Part shown: piece by piece, positions 46,730-58,260 of the stretch
How the letters are laid out: every line of letters starts with the position of its first letter
Numbering within the stretch: position 1 is the stretch's first letter
The notes under the pieces: model-generated
Databases searched by the model: none
What the model was told of the DNA's origin: nothing
The model's input: only the letters and a program-made list of their open reading frames with translations
Position numbers and translations under genes: made by a program
From: Eremomyces bilateralis CBS 781.70
Lineage: Eukaryota; Ascomycota; Dothideomycetes; Eremomycetales; Eremomycetaceae
NCBI RefSeq assembly: GCF_010015585.1
Contig: NW_022985080.1
Span: 30,323 to 94,322 of the forward strand
Length of the DNA stretch: 64,000 nt
Reading direction: 5' to 3'

Positions 46730-46840
46730 AATGAAGATGTGGAAAAGAGCATGATACCCTCCGTCGCTACGGATCTTGTTCCTCGAAACTCCATATCACG
46801 ATATGTACATGAAGAGCAGGGATAACGACCAACTATGGAC

Positions 46841-47574
46841 TCAAGACGAGCCACCCAGTTTCTGATACTGTTGAGCCACGAATTTGGCGCTGTCCGAGAT
46901 ATACGACCCCGAGTTATATCGCAAATGAGCCAGCGTCGAAGACCCTCCCGGCGTGCACGTCTAGGCCTCGTCAGTCGCGTTCGTTCCTTCATCCACTCAG
47001 CACCTACCAGATCCCCCTGAACACAGTTAAACTTATATTTCCCCTCCATCTGCTCGGGCCACTTCGGAATCGGCCCCACCGGACTATCATAAATTGGATT
47101 CGCCGCCGTTGCCTGCTGCCCCCCATCTCCAAACGTCACCGCCGCCACCACGCGCTCGAAGATCTCCGGCGTGAAATCCACCGCCGCACGATGCAGCACT
47201 ACGGCGCCCTGCGAGTACCCCGAGAGCGCGAACTTCTGGTCCGGGCACGCGGTGACCTGCGTCTGAAGGTGCTGGAGCAGGGTTTGGACGCCCAGCTCCG
47301 GGCTGCGGTCGCTGAAGTCGGCGGGGTAGGGGACGGAGTAGCCAGTTGCGCTAGGGACGAGTTGGAGGACTTGGCGGACGAGCGTGTTGCCGACTATGAT
47401 GCCGTATTGGCCGCTCTCTCCGGTGGCTTTGGCTGTGGATGGCTGGGTTAGCGTCGGTGGCGCGGAGGGAGAGGAGAGGGTACCGTAGATCATCTCCAGT
47501 GGGGAGCATGGTGCTGCTTGTCCAACGACAGTCGCAGCGGCCGATAACGTGAGCACAAGGAACTTCAAAGACAT
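46841..47574 (-). CDS. secreted cutinase-family serine esterase
   Basis: Secreted alpha/beta-hydrolase of the cutinase/acetylxylan esterase family (CE5), which cuts esters of plant cutin or acetylated xylan. 211 residues, three exons: 47574-47484, 47432-47008 and 46960-46841. Residues 1-20 are a signal peptide (MSLKFLVLTLSAAATVVGQA). Intron 1 (51 bases) joins MIY to AKATGESGQYG, and intron 2 (47 bases) joins NCVQGDL to TCTPGGSSTLAHLRY. The triad is Ser104 (GYSQG), Asp171 (QGD) and His184 (LAHLRY), with Cys167/Cys174 as the usual disulphide around Asp. A single-frame reading misses the true C-terminus and loses the His. Substrate preference cannot be read from the sequence. Confidence 0.9.
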
Positions 47575-48338
47575 GGTTTTAACTTAACCTTCTCGGTGAT
47601 TCTCTGTCGAACACAAGAATGGGACGACATCGAGAGAGACGTTTATCCTAAATATTGTTCGGGGGACATATTTTCAATCATGCTGCAATTAGACAGTTGC
47701 GGACCAGATATTGGCCATGATGAAGCCACTGATTCGGTTTTAATATATTTTCCGAGAACTCGTTCATGGCGAATTGAGCGAACTATAGGGTAAATCCACG
47801 TTTGGGGTTTATATTCCATGTGGAGACCTTCTCCACACTCTACATGCGCGATAAGACATGGGCTTGCCTACAACATTGCATTAGACTACTGTTGATTGAC
47901 CATAAGCCTTGGGTATCACTTGTTAGTAATCGATTAATCGCATGTGCTCATTTGACCGGAAGCACAGCGAGCGCTTTTAGGTTTAGGACATCAGCCGGGA
48001 AATGCTTGAAAAGGTGAATGGGCAGTGAAGGAGATAGGATTGGTCAGTCAAATCTGGATTGCTAATTTTCGTCGAGCATAATGCCCTGAACATCATACCA
48101 TAAAGGTTTTATAGCGGTCGTGTTGATGATGTAGGAATAGACGCCTGTCGCTAGGGTGCGTCGGCTGCTGCATAATTGGAATAGTGATATCTCAAAGAAT
48201 CCGCTGGCTCGAAACCATAGCTGGACCAGACCCGTCATTCCGTCGTTTCAAGAACTTGTTCATATCATGGCGTAGCCGTATGCTGGACTGTAGATGCATC
48301 GAAAGACCAACCGACCCCACATCCGCCGGCGGTATCCG
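47575..48338. other. intergenic: cutinase promoter and msn5 3' end
   Basis: Both neighbours are on the minus strand. Stretches are AT-rich (47,640-47,770). No frame is convincing. Confidence 0.5.
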
Positions 48339-51300
48339 TCAGTTCTCCCCGAACATGCTCGCCACGCCCGCGAGGTTCGCCTCTCCACCTCGGACAATTC
48401 CCTGATTCTCTACCCCGCTCATATACATCTCCGCCAGCTTGCTCCGCGGCTTCTTCTGTGACTCGAACGCCGGCCGCTCCACCTTGCCCATCTCGTGGAT
48501 GCTGACGCCGCGGACGCCCTCGAGCAACGTCAACACGCAGGCCCGCGCTTTCCGATCCATGCCCTGCCCGGACGCCGCGCGGATATTGGCCACCGCGTCG
48601 TCCACCCGGCTCCGCGCGTGCGGATCCGACAAGCCCGGCAAGGACAGGAGGACTTGTCGAGAGATCTGCTGCTCCGGCTGGCCGTCCGAGTCGATCTGGA
48701 TGATCTGCGCGATTAGCATGGCGAGGTCCTTCTGCACGTCGACGAAGTAGGGCTCGTTGAAGGAAGTGATGGCCGCCTTGAGGACTTCATCGGCGAGGAA
48801 GACATGGACGGGGTCGGAGGCGGGGGTGCGGAAGCGGGGCGCGACGTTGCGGAGGGCGCGGATGGCGAGGTTGCAGGAGCGGGTGTCGCGGACGCGGAGG
48901 GTGTGGGTGATGAAGAGGAGAAGGGGTTCGAGAATTTGGGGGGAGCTGAGAACGAAGGTGGCGAGGTTGGTGGATTCAGCGGACTCTCCTTGCCCGGATT
49001 CGCGCTGCTTGGGGGAAAAGTGGTCTTCGCAAGAAGGGTTTAGTGTGCGTGTTCTGCGGATGGGACGTTTCGAGGAGTCCTTACCGTTGCGTTGAGGGTC
49101 AAGTAAACTGGCCGCGAGGGAGATGGCATTGAAGGTTAGCTGACGCAGAATGCTCTCATCCTTCATCTCGTCGGCTAGGTTATCGTCCGCGCGTTGCTCG
49201 CTGACCCTCTTGGTGACCTGCTCCCATTCCGAACCGATTTTCCTGTCCAAGACTGCGAAGAGCGAAGAGACGACTTTGGGTAGGAAATGGGGCCGGAGAT
49301 GGACAGGGCAATACTCTATAAGCTGCATCGACATATTTAGCAGGACGGAAACGTGATGGCTTGACAATGCGTGTGCGTTGCTGAAGAGCGCATCGCTTAA
49401 AGGACCTGGCAGCTCCGGAATCCCATAGAACAAGTCCTTGAGTCGGATGAAGCCGTATATTATCCAGTAGCATGACTCCCGAATCTGTCTCACGGTGCCG
49501 CGTATCGTCGAAGCGAAACCTTCGTACGTGGTCTTCGAGCTGCTGACCTTGGCGAAAAACGTTTCCCTACTTTCGGTCGAGATCCCGGATTGCCAAAACC
49601 GGTCGGTCAGGACTCGTTTTATGACGGCCTGCATCTCTTCCGGAAGTTGAGACCAGTTCGTGAGATCGTTGAATGCTTGCGATTGGCCGACAAGCTTAAG
49701 AAGGTTAGGGAGAATCACGGGAATGGCCCGGGACCAGATGAGACATGTCATCTCATGTTCTGGCGAGCCGTCCTCGATCTTCTCGGTGGAGGCTGTTAAG
49801 AAGGATTTAGTGGATCGCAAAGGAAGCCCTTGAAACCGGCTGTTGATATTTTGCTGAATAGCCTTGCCTTCCTCGTCGAGCTCTTTAGCCGACCAGTCCT
49901 CCACCTGCCGAAATCCCCGGCTTTGAAAGTAGTCCGGAAGACTCCCGAAGGCCAGCATCTCACAGAAGGAGCCAAAGGACGACAAACCTTCAGTCAGCGT
50001 TGGATTGGTCCAGGCTGCTTTGACTGGCTCTATGATGCTTTCGAGCTTCTGTTGCTTAGTGTTTTCGTCCAGAGTCTTCGCTCGATGTATGAGCATGAAG
50101 AGGAGCGTCCTGAACGCTTGCATCCGCCTGTCGCTTAGCTGTTGATTCGCCATGATATGGTTTGCTTTCCTCTCCAAGTCATCATATAGGGTGAAGAAGT
50201 GGTCGGAGAATACGAAAGCTAAGCGTTGCATCTCGGTCGCACTACTGCTTTCCAGGCTCTGCATTGCTTCGGAGTACTGGTGAGGCGCACTGATATCGCG
50301 CGTCTCGAGATTGAACAGATGATCCAAAACTGCGACCGCAAGCCCAGGTCTGGTAGGAAGCGCTTTGGTCGAAATTGTGACACAGAGCGTGTTCAATCTC
50401 TTTGTGATCTCGGGATCTTGGAACTTGAGTGTCAACAAGGTACGACACCATTCTTCATAGAGATCCTGCATCCCATTGCGATCATTCTCATTTTCCACGG
50501 GATCGGCCCCCTTGCCGTTCCGCCACTTGATGAACCCTTTCATAGCAGCATCAACAACCGATATCTGAGCTTCAATCCGAAGATTGTCGGGGGAATTCTT
50601 TGAGAAGGTGTTAGGGTCGAATTTGGCCTGCTCGGCTTGGATCGATGTGAAGAGACTTGCGGCCTGTGACAGGATGTGGCGAGAGGCATCCAGGGGCGTC
50701 GACCGGACTATTTGCTCGATGACATCTGTGCAGTAACGTCGGTAATTTCCCAGGAAAGCATGCTGCTCCGGAAGCGTATCCATGTCTTCCTTGAGGAACA
50801 GGACCGTCAGATTGTCCGTGTTTTCCGGCAAGAACTCGTATCGAACGAGCCGTTCGCTACAGATCTCCAGGATGTTCCCGATCATTCCTCGGACCTCATT
50901 CGAGTCTCGGAACGACGGCGATTTCAAGATCTTGGACCAAAGGTGGAGGACAGGGATGGAGACCATCAGACTGGGATTCTGTAGCACGTCGAAAATGAGG
51001 CTCAGAAACTCTGCGATGGCGGCGTTCGGACCGAGACGACTGAATGATCGTTCGAGACAGGTTCCCAGATATGAAAGGAGTTCGGTGATTTTCTTGCACA
51101 AGGCGTACTTCTGCTCGTCCAGATCGCTCATCTGCTCCGTCGTCCACACATAGACTTTTCTGAGCAGGTCGGCTCGGGGCCCAGTGAGCATCGGGCCGAT
51201 GATTTCCTCGGCGAACTCGTCCGACTCGATATGGCTCCGCGCGAAGATGGCTTGGAGCGCCTCGACCGTGGAGATTTGGAGCTCAATCACGCCGGAGGAC

Positions 51301-52163
51301 AAGGAGGTGCAGAGGTAGCCCACGCAGCCGGTCATCGCGATGGCTCGGGGAATGACCCAACTCAACGTCGAGCGCATCGTGTTCACCGCCTTCACAGCGC
51401 AGGCCAGGATTTGCTCGTCCTTGATCCGATCTTGCTCGAAGAACGTGGGGAGGAGGTCACATATCCTCTTCAACCACCCGTCCTCGCCGAATCGCAGTTG
51501 GTTCCCAACAGCTCTGGTCGGGTATTGCCTCGCCAGCGCCTCTGCCGGGGTTATGATCTCCACGCACGCATGACTGAGCTCGCCTCCTCGCATCTCCACC
51601 GCTGTGTCGTCTTTCGAAAAGACATCCTCGCACAGCGTCTCCAAGATGCTCAGCACCACGCCCTGATGAATGACGCTCTTCCCCCATAGCCTGACAAGCA
51701 ACTCGTCCATATCCATCCACGTATCTCCCCACGCGCGTTTCGCCACCTCCACCCACAACTGCGCCGCCTTGTTTCGAAAGAACGACGGGTCCTCCGCCGA
51801 CACGCCCTCGGCCAACTGCACCGCACACTGCTGCAGTGCTCGCGTCCCGTTCTCATCCTCGTAGTGCCACCGATACTTGATGGAGTGCTCGAGCATCGTC
51901 AGGCCGAAGTACCGGAGCGCCGGCGGCTGGCTGCGGTCTTGCGCGAGGGCGAAGCCGTGGGCTGGGGCGTCAGGGTCGCGTTTGGCGGTCTCGAGCCATT
52001 CGGACGCACTGCGGCGTGTTTCGTTGGTGGATCGCGGGTCGTAGATGGCGGAGAGGGCTTGGAGGATCAGCGAGAACGTGTTGGAAGGGTCGCCCGGTGC
52101 GGCGGTTCCGGAATTGCCATTGCTGGTGGACGTTGGAGGGGCGGCGGGAGGGAACGCGGACAT
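48339..52163 (-). CDS. msn5: Msn5/exportin-5-type karyopherin-beta
   Basis: Nuclear export receptor of the karyopherin-beta family. Yeast Msn5 (1,224 residues) exports phosphorylated regulators such as Pho4 and Mig1, and animal exportin-5 carries pre-miRNA. 1,254 residues, exons 52163-49085 and 49024-48339. The N-terminal repeat region has LRYFGLTMLEHSIKYRW and FFRNKAAQLWVEVAKRAWGDTW, the Ran-binding importin-N motif. HEAT-like helices fill the rest. The 60-base intron (GTAAGG...GCGAAG) is a multiple of three and stop-free; I infer it because removing it drops a basic non-conserved segment (KDSSKRPIRRTRTLNPS) and leaves LLDPQRN joined to DHFSPKQRE. If it is not spliced the protein is 20 residues longer. 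Confidence 0.9.
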   Translation of the reverse strand: MSAFPPAAPPTSTSNGNSGTAAPGDPSNTFSLILQALSAIYDPRSTNETRRSASEWLETAKRDPDAPAHGFALAQDRSQPPALRYFGLTMLEHSIKYRWHYEDENGTRALQQCAVQLAEGVSAEDPSFFRNKAAQLWVEVAKRAWGDTWMDMDELLVRLWGKSVIHQGVVLSILETLCEDVFSKDDTAVEMRGGELSHACVEIITPAEALARQYPTRAVGNQLRFGEDGWLKRICDLLPTFFEQDRIKDEQILACAVKAVNTMRSTLSWVIPRAIAMTGCVGYLCTSLSSGVIELQISTVEALQAIFARSHIESDEFAEEIIGPMLTGPRADLLRKVYVWTTEQMSDLDEQKYALCKKITELLSYLGTCLERSFSRLGPNAAIAEFLSLIFDVLQNPSLMVSIPVLHLWSKILKSPSFRDSNEVRGMIGNILEICSERLVRYEFLPENTDNLTVLFLKEDMDTLPEQHAFLGNYRRYCTDVIEQIVRSTPLDASRHILSQAASLFTSIQAEQAKFDPNTFSKNSPDNLRIEAQISVVDAAMKGFIKWRNGKGADPVENENDRNGMQDLYEEWCRTLLTLKFQDPEITKRLNTLCVTISTKALPTRPGLAVAVLDHLFNLETRDISAPHQYSEAMQSLESSSATEMQRLAFVFSDHFFTLYDDLERKANHIMANQQLSDRRMQAFRTLLFMLIHRAKTLDENTKQQKLESIIEPVKAAWTNPTLTEGLSSFGSFCEMLAFGSLPDYFQSRGFRQVEDWSAKELDEEGKAIQQNINSRFQGLPLRSTKSFLTASTEKIEDGSPEHEMTCLIWSRAIPVILPNLLKLVGQSQAFNDLTNWSQLPEEMQAVIKRVLTDRFWQSGISTESRETFFAKVSSSKTTYEGFASTIRGTVRQIRESCYWIIYGFIRLKDLFYGIPELPGPLSDALFSNAHALSSHHVSVLLNMSMQLIEYCPVHLRPHFLPKVVSSLFAVLDRKIGSEWEQVTKRVSEQRADDNLADEMKDESILRQLTFNAISLAASLLDPQRNGKDSSKRPIRRTRTLNPSCEDHFSPKQRESGQGESAESTNLATFVLSSPQILEPLLLFITHTLRVRDTRSCNLAIRALRNVAPRFRTPASDPVHVFLADEVLKAAITSFNEPYFVDVQKDLAMLIAQIIQIDSDGQPEQQISRQVLLSLPGLSDPHARSRVDDAVANIRAASGQGMDRKARACVLTLLEGVRGVSIHEMGKVERPAFESQKKPRSKLAEMYMSGVENQGIVRGGEANLAGVASMFGEN

Positions 52164-52971
52164 GGCGTATGGTTGGATGTGTTGCAGCGTGAGCGCTGGA
52201 GGCTCAGCTGGGCAAATGGATGAAACAGCGGCCGAGTCGTTGGGATGTACCTCGCTGCTGGGTTTGACAAAGTCAGGAGAGGCTACTCGTTAATGACCTG
52301 GAAGTTCTAGCTGTCTGTCTCTCTGCCTGTTTTGTGGAACAGACTGGCGCGAAGGTGGGATGGGCAGCGATGCTTCCTGTAAAACGATGACAATTACCAC
52401 ATCGCGTTCGAGTAGAGAGGACGAGGAAGCCCTTCAACGTGATTTAATGCCGCGACAATGGTTCACTGGATCAGCCGGAGGGGTTTGAAGGAAGTTAGGT
52501 CTATCAATCACTAGGTGAATCTGGTATCGCCGTATTGGCCACTCGTGCTTGGTAGTGGAACTGTTACATAAAAGCTTCACAGCGGAGGGTCGGTGGTGAT
52601 GGCACGCGACTCCAACGCGGTATCACAGGATCGGAAGAAAACCGCCATTGCCTTGGGCCTACACAAATGGGATGTCTTTGAATATACTATGAGATGATAC
52701 CCATTATTATGGGATTATGCATGACTCCGTGTTTTGTCCCTCACCGCCGGCCACGGACGAATTTGATCAATGGATGCCTTCTCCTAATCTTCCTCTCTGA
52801 GCGCAATATGTATGAGTCATGTTTAAGCCCATATCAGCCATAATCCCAGTCACTGCCCAACTCCACTATCTCCACATGAATAATGAGTAATGCTTCAAAA
52901 GTGCGAATTGCTCCTGAACGCCATGGTGCACTCAATACTCTCAGTTGACATGAATACCCATCTGTCAACTG
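52164..52971. other. intergenic: msn5 promoter and glucosidase 3' end
   Basis: No supported gene. Short overlapping frames only. Confidence 0.5.
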
Positions 52972-55406
52972 TCACATCACCACGCAATTCTTTCCTTGAT
53001 CGCTACACTGCCCCAAATACCCTTCTTCCTCATCGTCCGCCGCGAGGTATGTGCCCGCTTTGCGTTTGATCCCCTTGATCGTCACCGTCTGCTCTCCCTC
53101 CGCATGCCACCACTTCAACCGCTGAACCACCACACCGTTCTCGTCATCCAGACTGACCGTCCATTTTCCACCCGATGCCTCGATCTGTGTGACGCTGGAT
53201 GGGAAATGGAACTCTGGAAGGAACAGCTCGGTGGGGAGATCATCGCTTGTCGCGGACGGTGCATCGAGCGTGAGCGAGAAGGTGCAGGATTTCAGATCAA
53301 AGCCGTAGGAAACAATCTGGCTGTGAGTCACAATAGGGTAGGGGCGTACAAAGGCCTCGGCGGCACGGTAACCGACATTGTCGAGCGGCTTTTGCGACAT
53401 CTGTGACTGCCCAGGATCCGTATTGGCCGATAACGTCTGCTTGAGGTTCCTAGGTGTGACGCCAGAGCTTTCGGATGATGCAAGGCTCTCGGAATATGAC
53501 AACGAGTTGCGGTTGAGGGAAACCTGGGAAAGGTTGCTCATAGCCCTTTCTGGCAAGATTTTGTCCTCGGTTGACAAGATCGAGAGATCTTCCCCATTCC
53601 ACTGGTCGCCCCATTTATGGTCGTTCTGCGAGACTTTGTTAGTTTGAAGTCTTGACCGGACAGAGCGTGGCTAATCCTCACCTGCACCGCGTATACCCAA
53701 TATGCAAATCCAGCAGCGCCGCAACCCTCAACAGCAAACATATTCGCATCGAGAGCGGAGATCTGACTGGAGAAGTCACCGGTCTTATACGCGTGCTTAT
53801 CGTCCATATCATATGGGATTCCAATCTCGGTGAACACACACGGACGCTCGCCCATGTTGTCCATGCCTTCTTGGCGAATGGCAGACAATTGGTCCCGGAA
53901 GCAGTTTCGTATCGCGGTCTCCCCAATCTTAATACCCAGCGCTGGGTGCAGGTACTTGCCTCTCAATATGCCGAATACATCCACGTTCCAAACTCGATTC
54001 CTACTGAAGGTCAGTCACAAGTTAGGGATGCAAAGGGGTCCCTTACCATTTCTTGGTCATCAGAGTAATGCCGTCGTAGAAATGCGGGGCAAACACCATG
54101 TTAGGATCGTCGTCTGAAGTCCCCTTGATGGAGGGAGGAATCTCCAGCACAGGAGGCTGGCAAAACATGATTGTTTCAGGGAAAAGTTTCCGGACCATAT
54201 CGCGGTACCTTCGGTAGTGGGCCATGAAGTAGCGGTTGGTGAAGTATTCGTAATCGATCGTTTCCCCGGTCTCCGGATCTTTCGCAAAGTAATCTTTGTT
54301 CAGGAGTGCATCCGTCGACGGGTCCCAGACGCCGCACTGGGCCCAGATACACTCCCCCATCTTCCAACCTGGGTCTCGCTTCCACCCATACTGGGTATCA
54401 TCGTAATCGTCGGATAGCCACGCGATCTCGCCCTTGGGATCCACCAGGGTTGACCCGGATTTGTACGGGCCTAATCCACCCATATCCCAGATATCGATTT
54501 CGCATGCACGGCCCGATCCAAGAAGCATCGCTTGCCAAGCGGTTGGCGACGTCCCCTTCTGTAGCTTTTGCTCGGTTGGGATGACAGTGAGGTCTTGCCA
54601 GCCGATGATACCACGATTCGGTTCGTTCCAGCTTTCCCAACCGATAACGTGGTCCAAGCCACCTGCTTCCTTCATTCGCTTGGCGAGTTGCTGACAGGCA
54701 TTCACGAAGTGGTCTTGCAGATAGTCCTGGATATTCTTGCCATCGATGATGGCGAGAGGGGTGAAGGTCTTACCGGCGAAGAACATCGTGAACATGGTCT
54801 GGCATGCAAGCCGGTGATAGTTGGTGGACCAGACCATCTTCGGAAAGTTCTCGGGGTCGGGATGGGTATTGTGAACGATTGCGGCTTCGGTGGCCGCGAA
54901 CTTTTGCGGATCCAGGCCGCACGCATATATTGTCCACATTGGCGATCCTGATCCGCCCGAAAACCGTGACCACTACATAAAGATGTCAGACGGAACTAGA
55001 TCCATTGCAACGCAAAACATACCACATCCTGGTGCGGATCCATGAAGACGTAGAACCCATATTCCTTCGCCAGCCTCAGAACTTCGATGGTGTACGCAAT
55101 GTACTCTTCGTCATATCTCCCCGGGCCTGCATGCTCCAGCGCCTCCCAGGTAAAAAGGTACCGGATCGTATTGTACCCGAACCGCTTTAGTCTTGCGAAA
55201 TGGGTATGGGCGTCCGAGAGAGAGAACGGCCGTCCAACAAAAGAGACATTGTCGCCGTCGAAAAAATGCTCCAACTGATGCGACGGGACGTACGGCGTGG
55301 TTGGGAGCTTGCAGTCACCGGAGACATTGATTCCATGAAGGATTACTTCGCGACCGTTGGAGTCACAGAAACGAGTGCCATCGATCTGAAGTTTGAATGA
55401 AGCCAT
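52972..55406 (-). CDS. GH5_12 sterol/lipid beta-glucosidase with C-terminal CaaX box
   Basis: Related to fungal EGCrP2/Sgl1 steryl-glucosidase and endoglycoceramidase-related proteins of family GH5, which remove glucose from ergosteryl glucoside or glucosylceramide. 760 residues, exons 55406-55023, 54972-54047, 54000-53682 and 53625-52972; introns are 50, 46 and 56 bases. I start at 55406 (MASFKLQ) because the six codons upstream begin with TTG. The acid/base is Glu245 (WESWNEPN) and the nucleophile Glu495 (VFTEIGIP). The domain ends with a beta-sandwich of about 130 residues. The last four residues are CVVM, a CaaX prenylation box preceded by basic/polar sequence (DQGKN), so the enzyme may be tethered to membranes. 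It has no signal peptide, fitting a cytosolic enzyme acting on membrane lipids. Confidence 0.88.
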
Positions 55407-56163
55407 ACCGACAACGACTTCCAAGCGTAATCCAAGCAGGCAATGCGACTTTTTGACGGACTGGATCAGACTATGATAGGTTCATATACGTCGATGATCT
55501 AAATCAAGACTAAAGGAAATCACATTGGATCCGGAGGCGGTAGATACTTATTAAATGAGTAAAACGACCATCGCAGCAAAGACCACTGCAGCTGATGCGG
55601 AAGGTGGGCTTAGGTAGTAGTTCCCGCCTTACGCTGACAGAATTGAGGCATGTAGGTTGCGGAGAAGATGAATTGGAATCACACACGGAATCGCACACGG
55701 CCGAACGAGCGTCATGCCACAGGGAGCTAAATCGTGCCCTCGCAAGCTCCCCTAAATGGAGTAACGCCGGGTGAATACCGGTGTAAGCTGGGGTCTGTAT
55801 TACCTGGCACGTGACATTCAATGTATTTTCAGCCTGTTAGCCTTACAGCCTGACAAGTTTTCCCCTCCTCCCTTGTCCCCTGAATGTCACGTGCCTTAAT
55901 CAGCTCGATGTCCGTTCTTGGCGTGATCATCATTATGCCTGAGGCATCAACCCCAGATCGTTCGAGATCCATTTCGTCAATGTTGCCAAATGTCCAGTTG
56001 GCCTTTTCTACGATTTGGAAATATATAATTCTATGAATTCCACTCCTATATCTCCCACCCCTCGGCTTTGGATATTATTCACAATCCAACCCCTCTATGC
56101 CTTCACATCGGCTTCGAATTCCGCATCACCCTCAAGAATAGCTGCCGCCAGCCGCCCGTCATC
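55407..56163. promoter_or_regulatory. divergent promoter of the GH5 glucosidase and the P58IPK-like gene
   Basis: 757 bases between start codons facing apart. CACGTG-containing TGTCACGTGCC/GGCACGTGACA copies are found twice in opposite orientation (near 55806-55816 and 55886-55896), about 80 bases apart. I see no coding gene. Confidence 0.55.
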
Positions 56164-57790
56164 ATGCGGCTCCCGCTCGGGACCATCGCCTTCATCGCAT
56201 TCCTGGGCCCCGCGTCCCAAGTGATCGCGATATCACCCGCCGATATTCCCTCCGATACCCCAGTCTCGAAGCTGTTGGAATCGGCTAAGGCTAGTTTCGC
56301 TGCGGGAGAAGTGCAAGACTCCCTCATATACTACGATGTGGCCATTCAACGGGATCCGAAAGACTACGTTGCGCTGTTCAGCCGGGCCACCACATACCTT
56401 TCCCTCGGTCGACACTCGCAGGCGCTGAACGATTTCGATAAAATCCTCGCGATCAAACCCGACTTCGAAAGCGTCTTGGTCCAACGCGCAAAAATACGAG
56501 CCCGGGAAGGGCATTGGGAGTCGGCGCGGAAAGACTACGAGACGCTGGGGAGCAAGGCAACGCAGGAGCTCGCCGAATTGAACGAGGCGGAGAGAGCGGC
56601 TAAAGAAGCCGGCATCGCGGCGAAAAAGCAGGACTGGGAAACCTGTGTGAACAGCGCCGGAATCGCGATACAAGTTGCTGGAGGGGTTTCGGAGCTGCGG
56701 AGAATCCGCGCGCAATGTCGCTTCGAGCGAGGGGAGACCATGGAGGCGATTGGAGACCTACAGCACATGCTCCAAGGCGGTTCCGAGTCGATTGAGCCGC
56801 ACCTACAAATATCCGCGACCCTATTCTATGGTCTGGGAGAGACCGACAAAGGCGTGGCACAGGTCGTGAAGTGCTTGCAATCGGACCCCGACTCGAAACC
56901 ATGCATGCAGATGCGAAGGAAAGAGAAAGCGATCGTCAAACAACTCAAGAAAGTCAACGACTTTGTCGAAAAGGGCCGACTTTCACAGGCTACTGCCCTT
57001 CTGGTTGGGTCGCAGAGTGAGGATGGCTTGATAAAGCAAGCAGAGGAGGAGATGGCGGAGTACCGGAGCTCCGGGATAATTCCTGCGAAAACCAATCAAG
57101 GCCTTCGGACCACGCTCGTCGAGATGACATGCGAGGCCTACGTTAATGTGAGTGGTGCCTGTAATGACCTACGAAATGCTCAAGCTGACCGGCCGTTAGA
57201 TGAACAACATGAAGAAAGGCGCGAAGTATTGTGACGAAGTGTTGGCATTCAATCCCACCCATCTCGAGGCGTTGGTCGCCAAGGCGCAGAAGCAGATGGA
57301 CGAAGAGCTCTGGGAGCCAGCGATCCATACGTTGAACGAAGCCAAACAACATCATTCACAGAACCACCGCGTCCTAGAGATGCTGCAAAAGGCACAGAAG
57401 GCGCATAAGAAGTCACAACAAATAGACTATTACAAGATCCTCGGAGTGTCCCAGGATGCAAACGACAGAGAGATAAAAAAGGCCTACCGAGGGCTCACCA
57501 AACAGTTCCACCCTGACAAGGCGTCCGCTCAAGGCATGTCGAAGGAAGCTGCTGAGAAGAGGATGGCCGAGATCAACGGCGCCTACGAAATCCTGAGCGA
57601 TCCGGAACTACGAGCGCGTTTCGACAATGGCGATGATCCAAACAACCCACAGCAACAACAAGGTGCTCCGTTCCAAGGATCGCCGTTCGGAGGACCGGGA
57701 GGCCAGCAGTTCTTCTTCAGGCAAGGAGGAGGAGGGGGAGGGTTCAGGTTCCCGGGTGGGGGCCAGTTCAAGTTCGAAGGTGGCTTTTGA
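56164..57790 (+). CDS. ER TPR-DnaJ co-chaperone, P58IPK/DNAJC3-like
   Basis: Luminal co-chaperone of BiP/Kar2 in ER protein folding (relative of animal P58IPK). 524 residues, exons 56164-57147 and 57200-57790, with a 52-base intron. The start at 56164 gives a signal peptide MRLPLGTIAFIAFLGPASQV; the upstream in-frame ATG at 56068 would hide it. TPR repeats fill residues 40-380 (for example LIYYDVAIQRDPKDYVALF and ALNDFDKILAIKPDF). The J domain is at about 400-470 with DYYKILGVSQDANDREIKKA and the HPD motif at about residue 432 that stimulates the Hsp70 ATPase. The C-terminus is Gly/Phe/Gln-rich and ends KFEGGF; there is no HDEL-type retention signal. Confidence 0.93.
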
Positions 57791-58260
57791 ACGTCCACTA
57801 CATAGATTTCGATGTATTATTATCTTTGTTTTCAGCATTGCGATGGGAGTCGGGGCGAAAGGGATTTTTTTGGACTGCCGATGTCCTTACAGACATCATG
57901 GCAAGGGGTTGCAGGATACACCATAAATTCCATGGCTTCCTTATTCGATTCCATATTCCAAGGGAAATCGAAAACACTCAACAATTATTTGCAACATTTG
58001 CGACATTTGATATATTTCTCGACGGCTTTGTGAAAGGGTCGCACCCATGGGACACTAATACTTAATTATAGCACATATAATGAAGTCACGCTGATCGGGC
58101 ATCATCGATCGGTAGACCGTCACAGCCCACTTCGCTGCTTCATCCCCTTTTATCCATATCCCCCGCAGCCCTTCTGACGGGCCTCTCAATCGCCCAAATG
58201 CCTCCTCCGCTCCATTATCCCCGATCATGACTATGACTCTTCTCGCTGTCGGATTCGAAG
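57791..58260. other. intergenic between the DnaJ gene and ldb17
   Basis: No supported gene. Contains the DnaJ gene's 3' region and the ldb17 promoter. Confidence 0.5.

Noticed and set aside
55407-55424. Six-codon extension MEVVVG of the GH5 glucosidase
   Set aside because: The first codon is TTG; the first ATG is at 55406.
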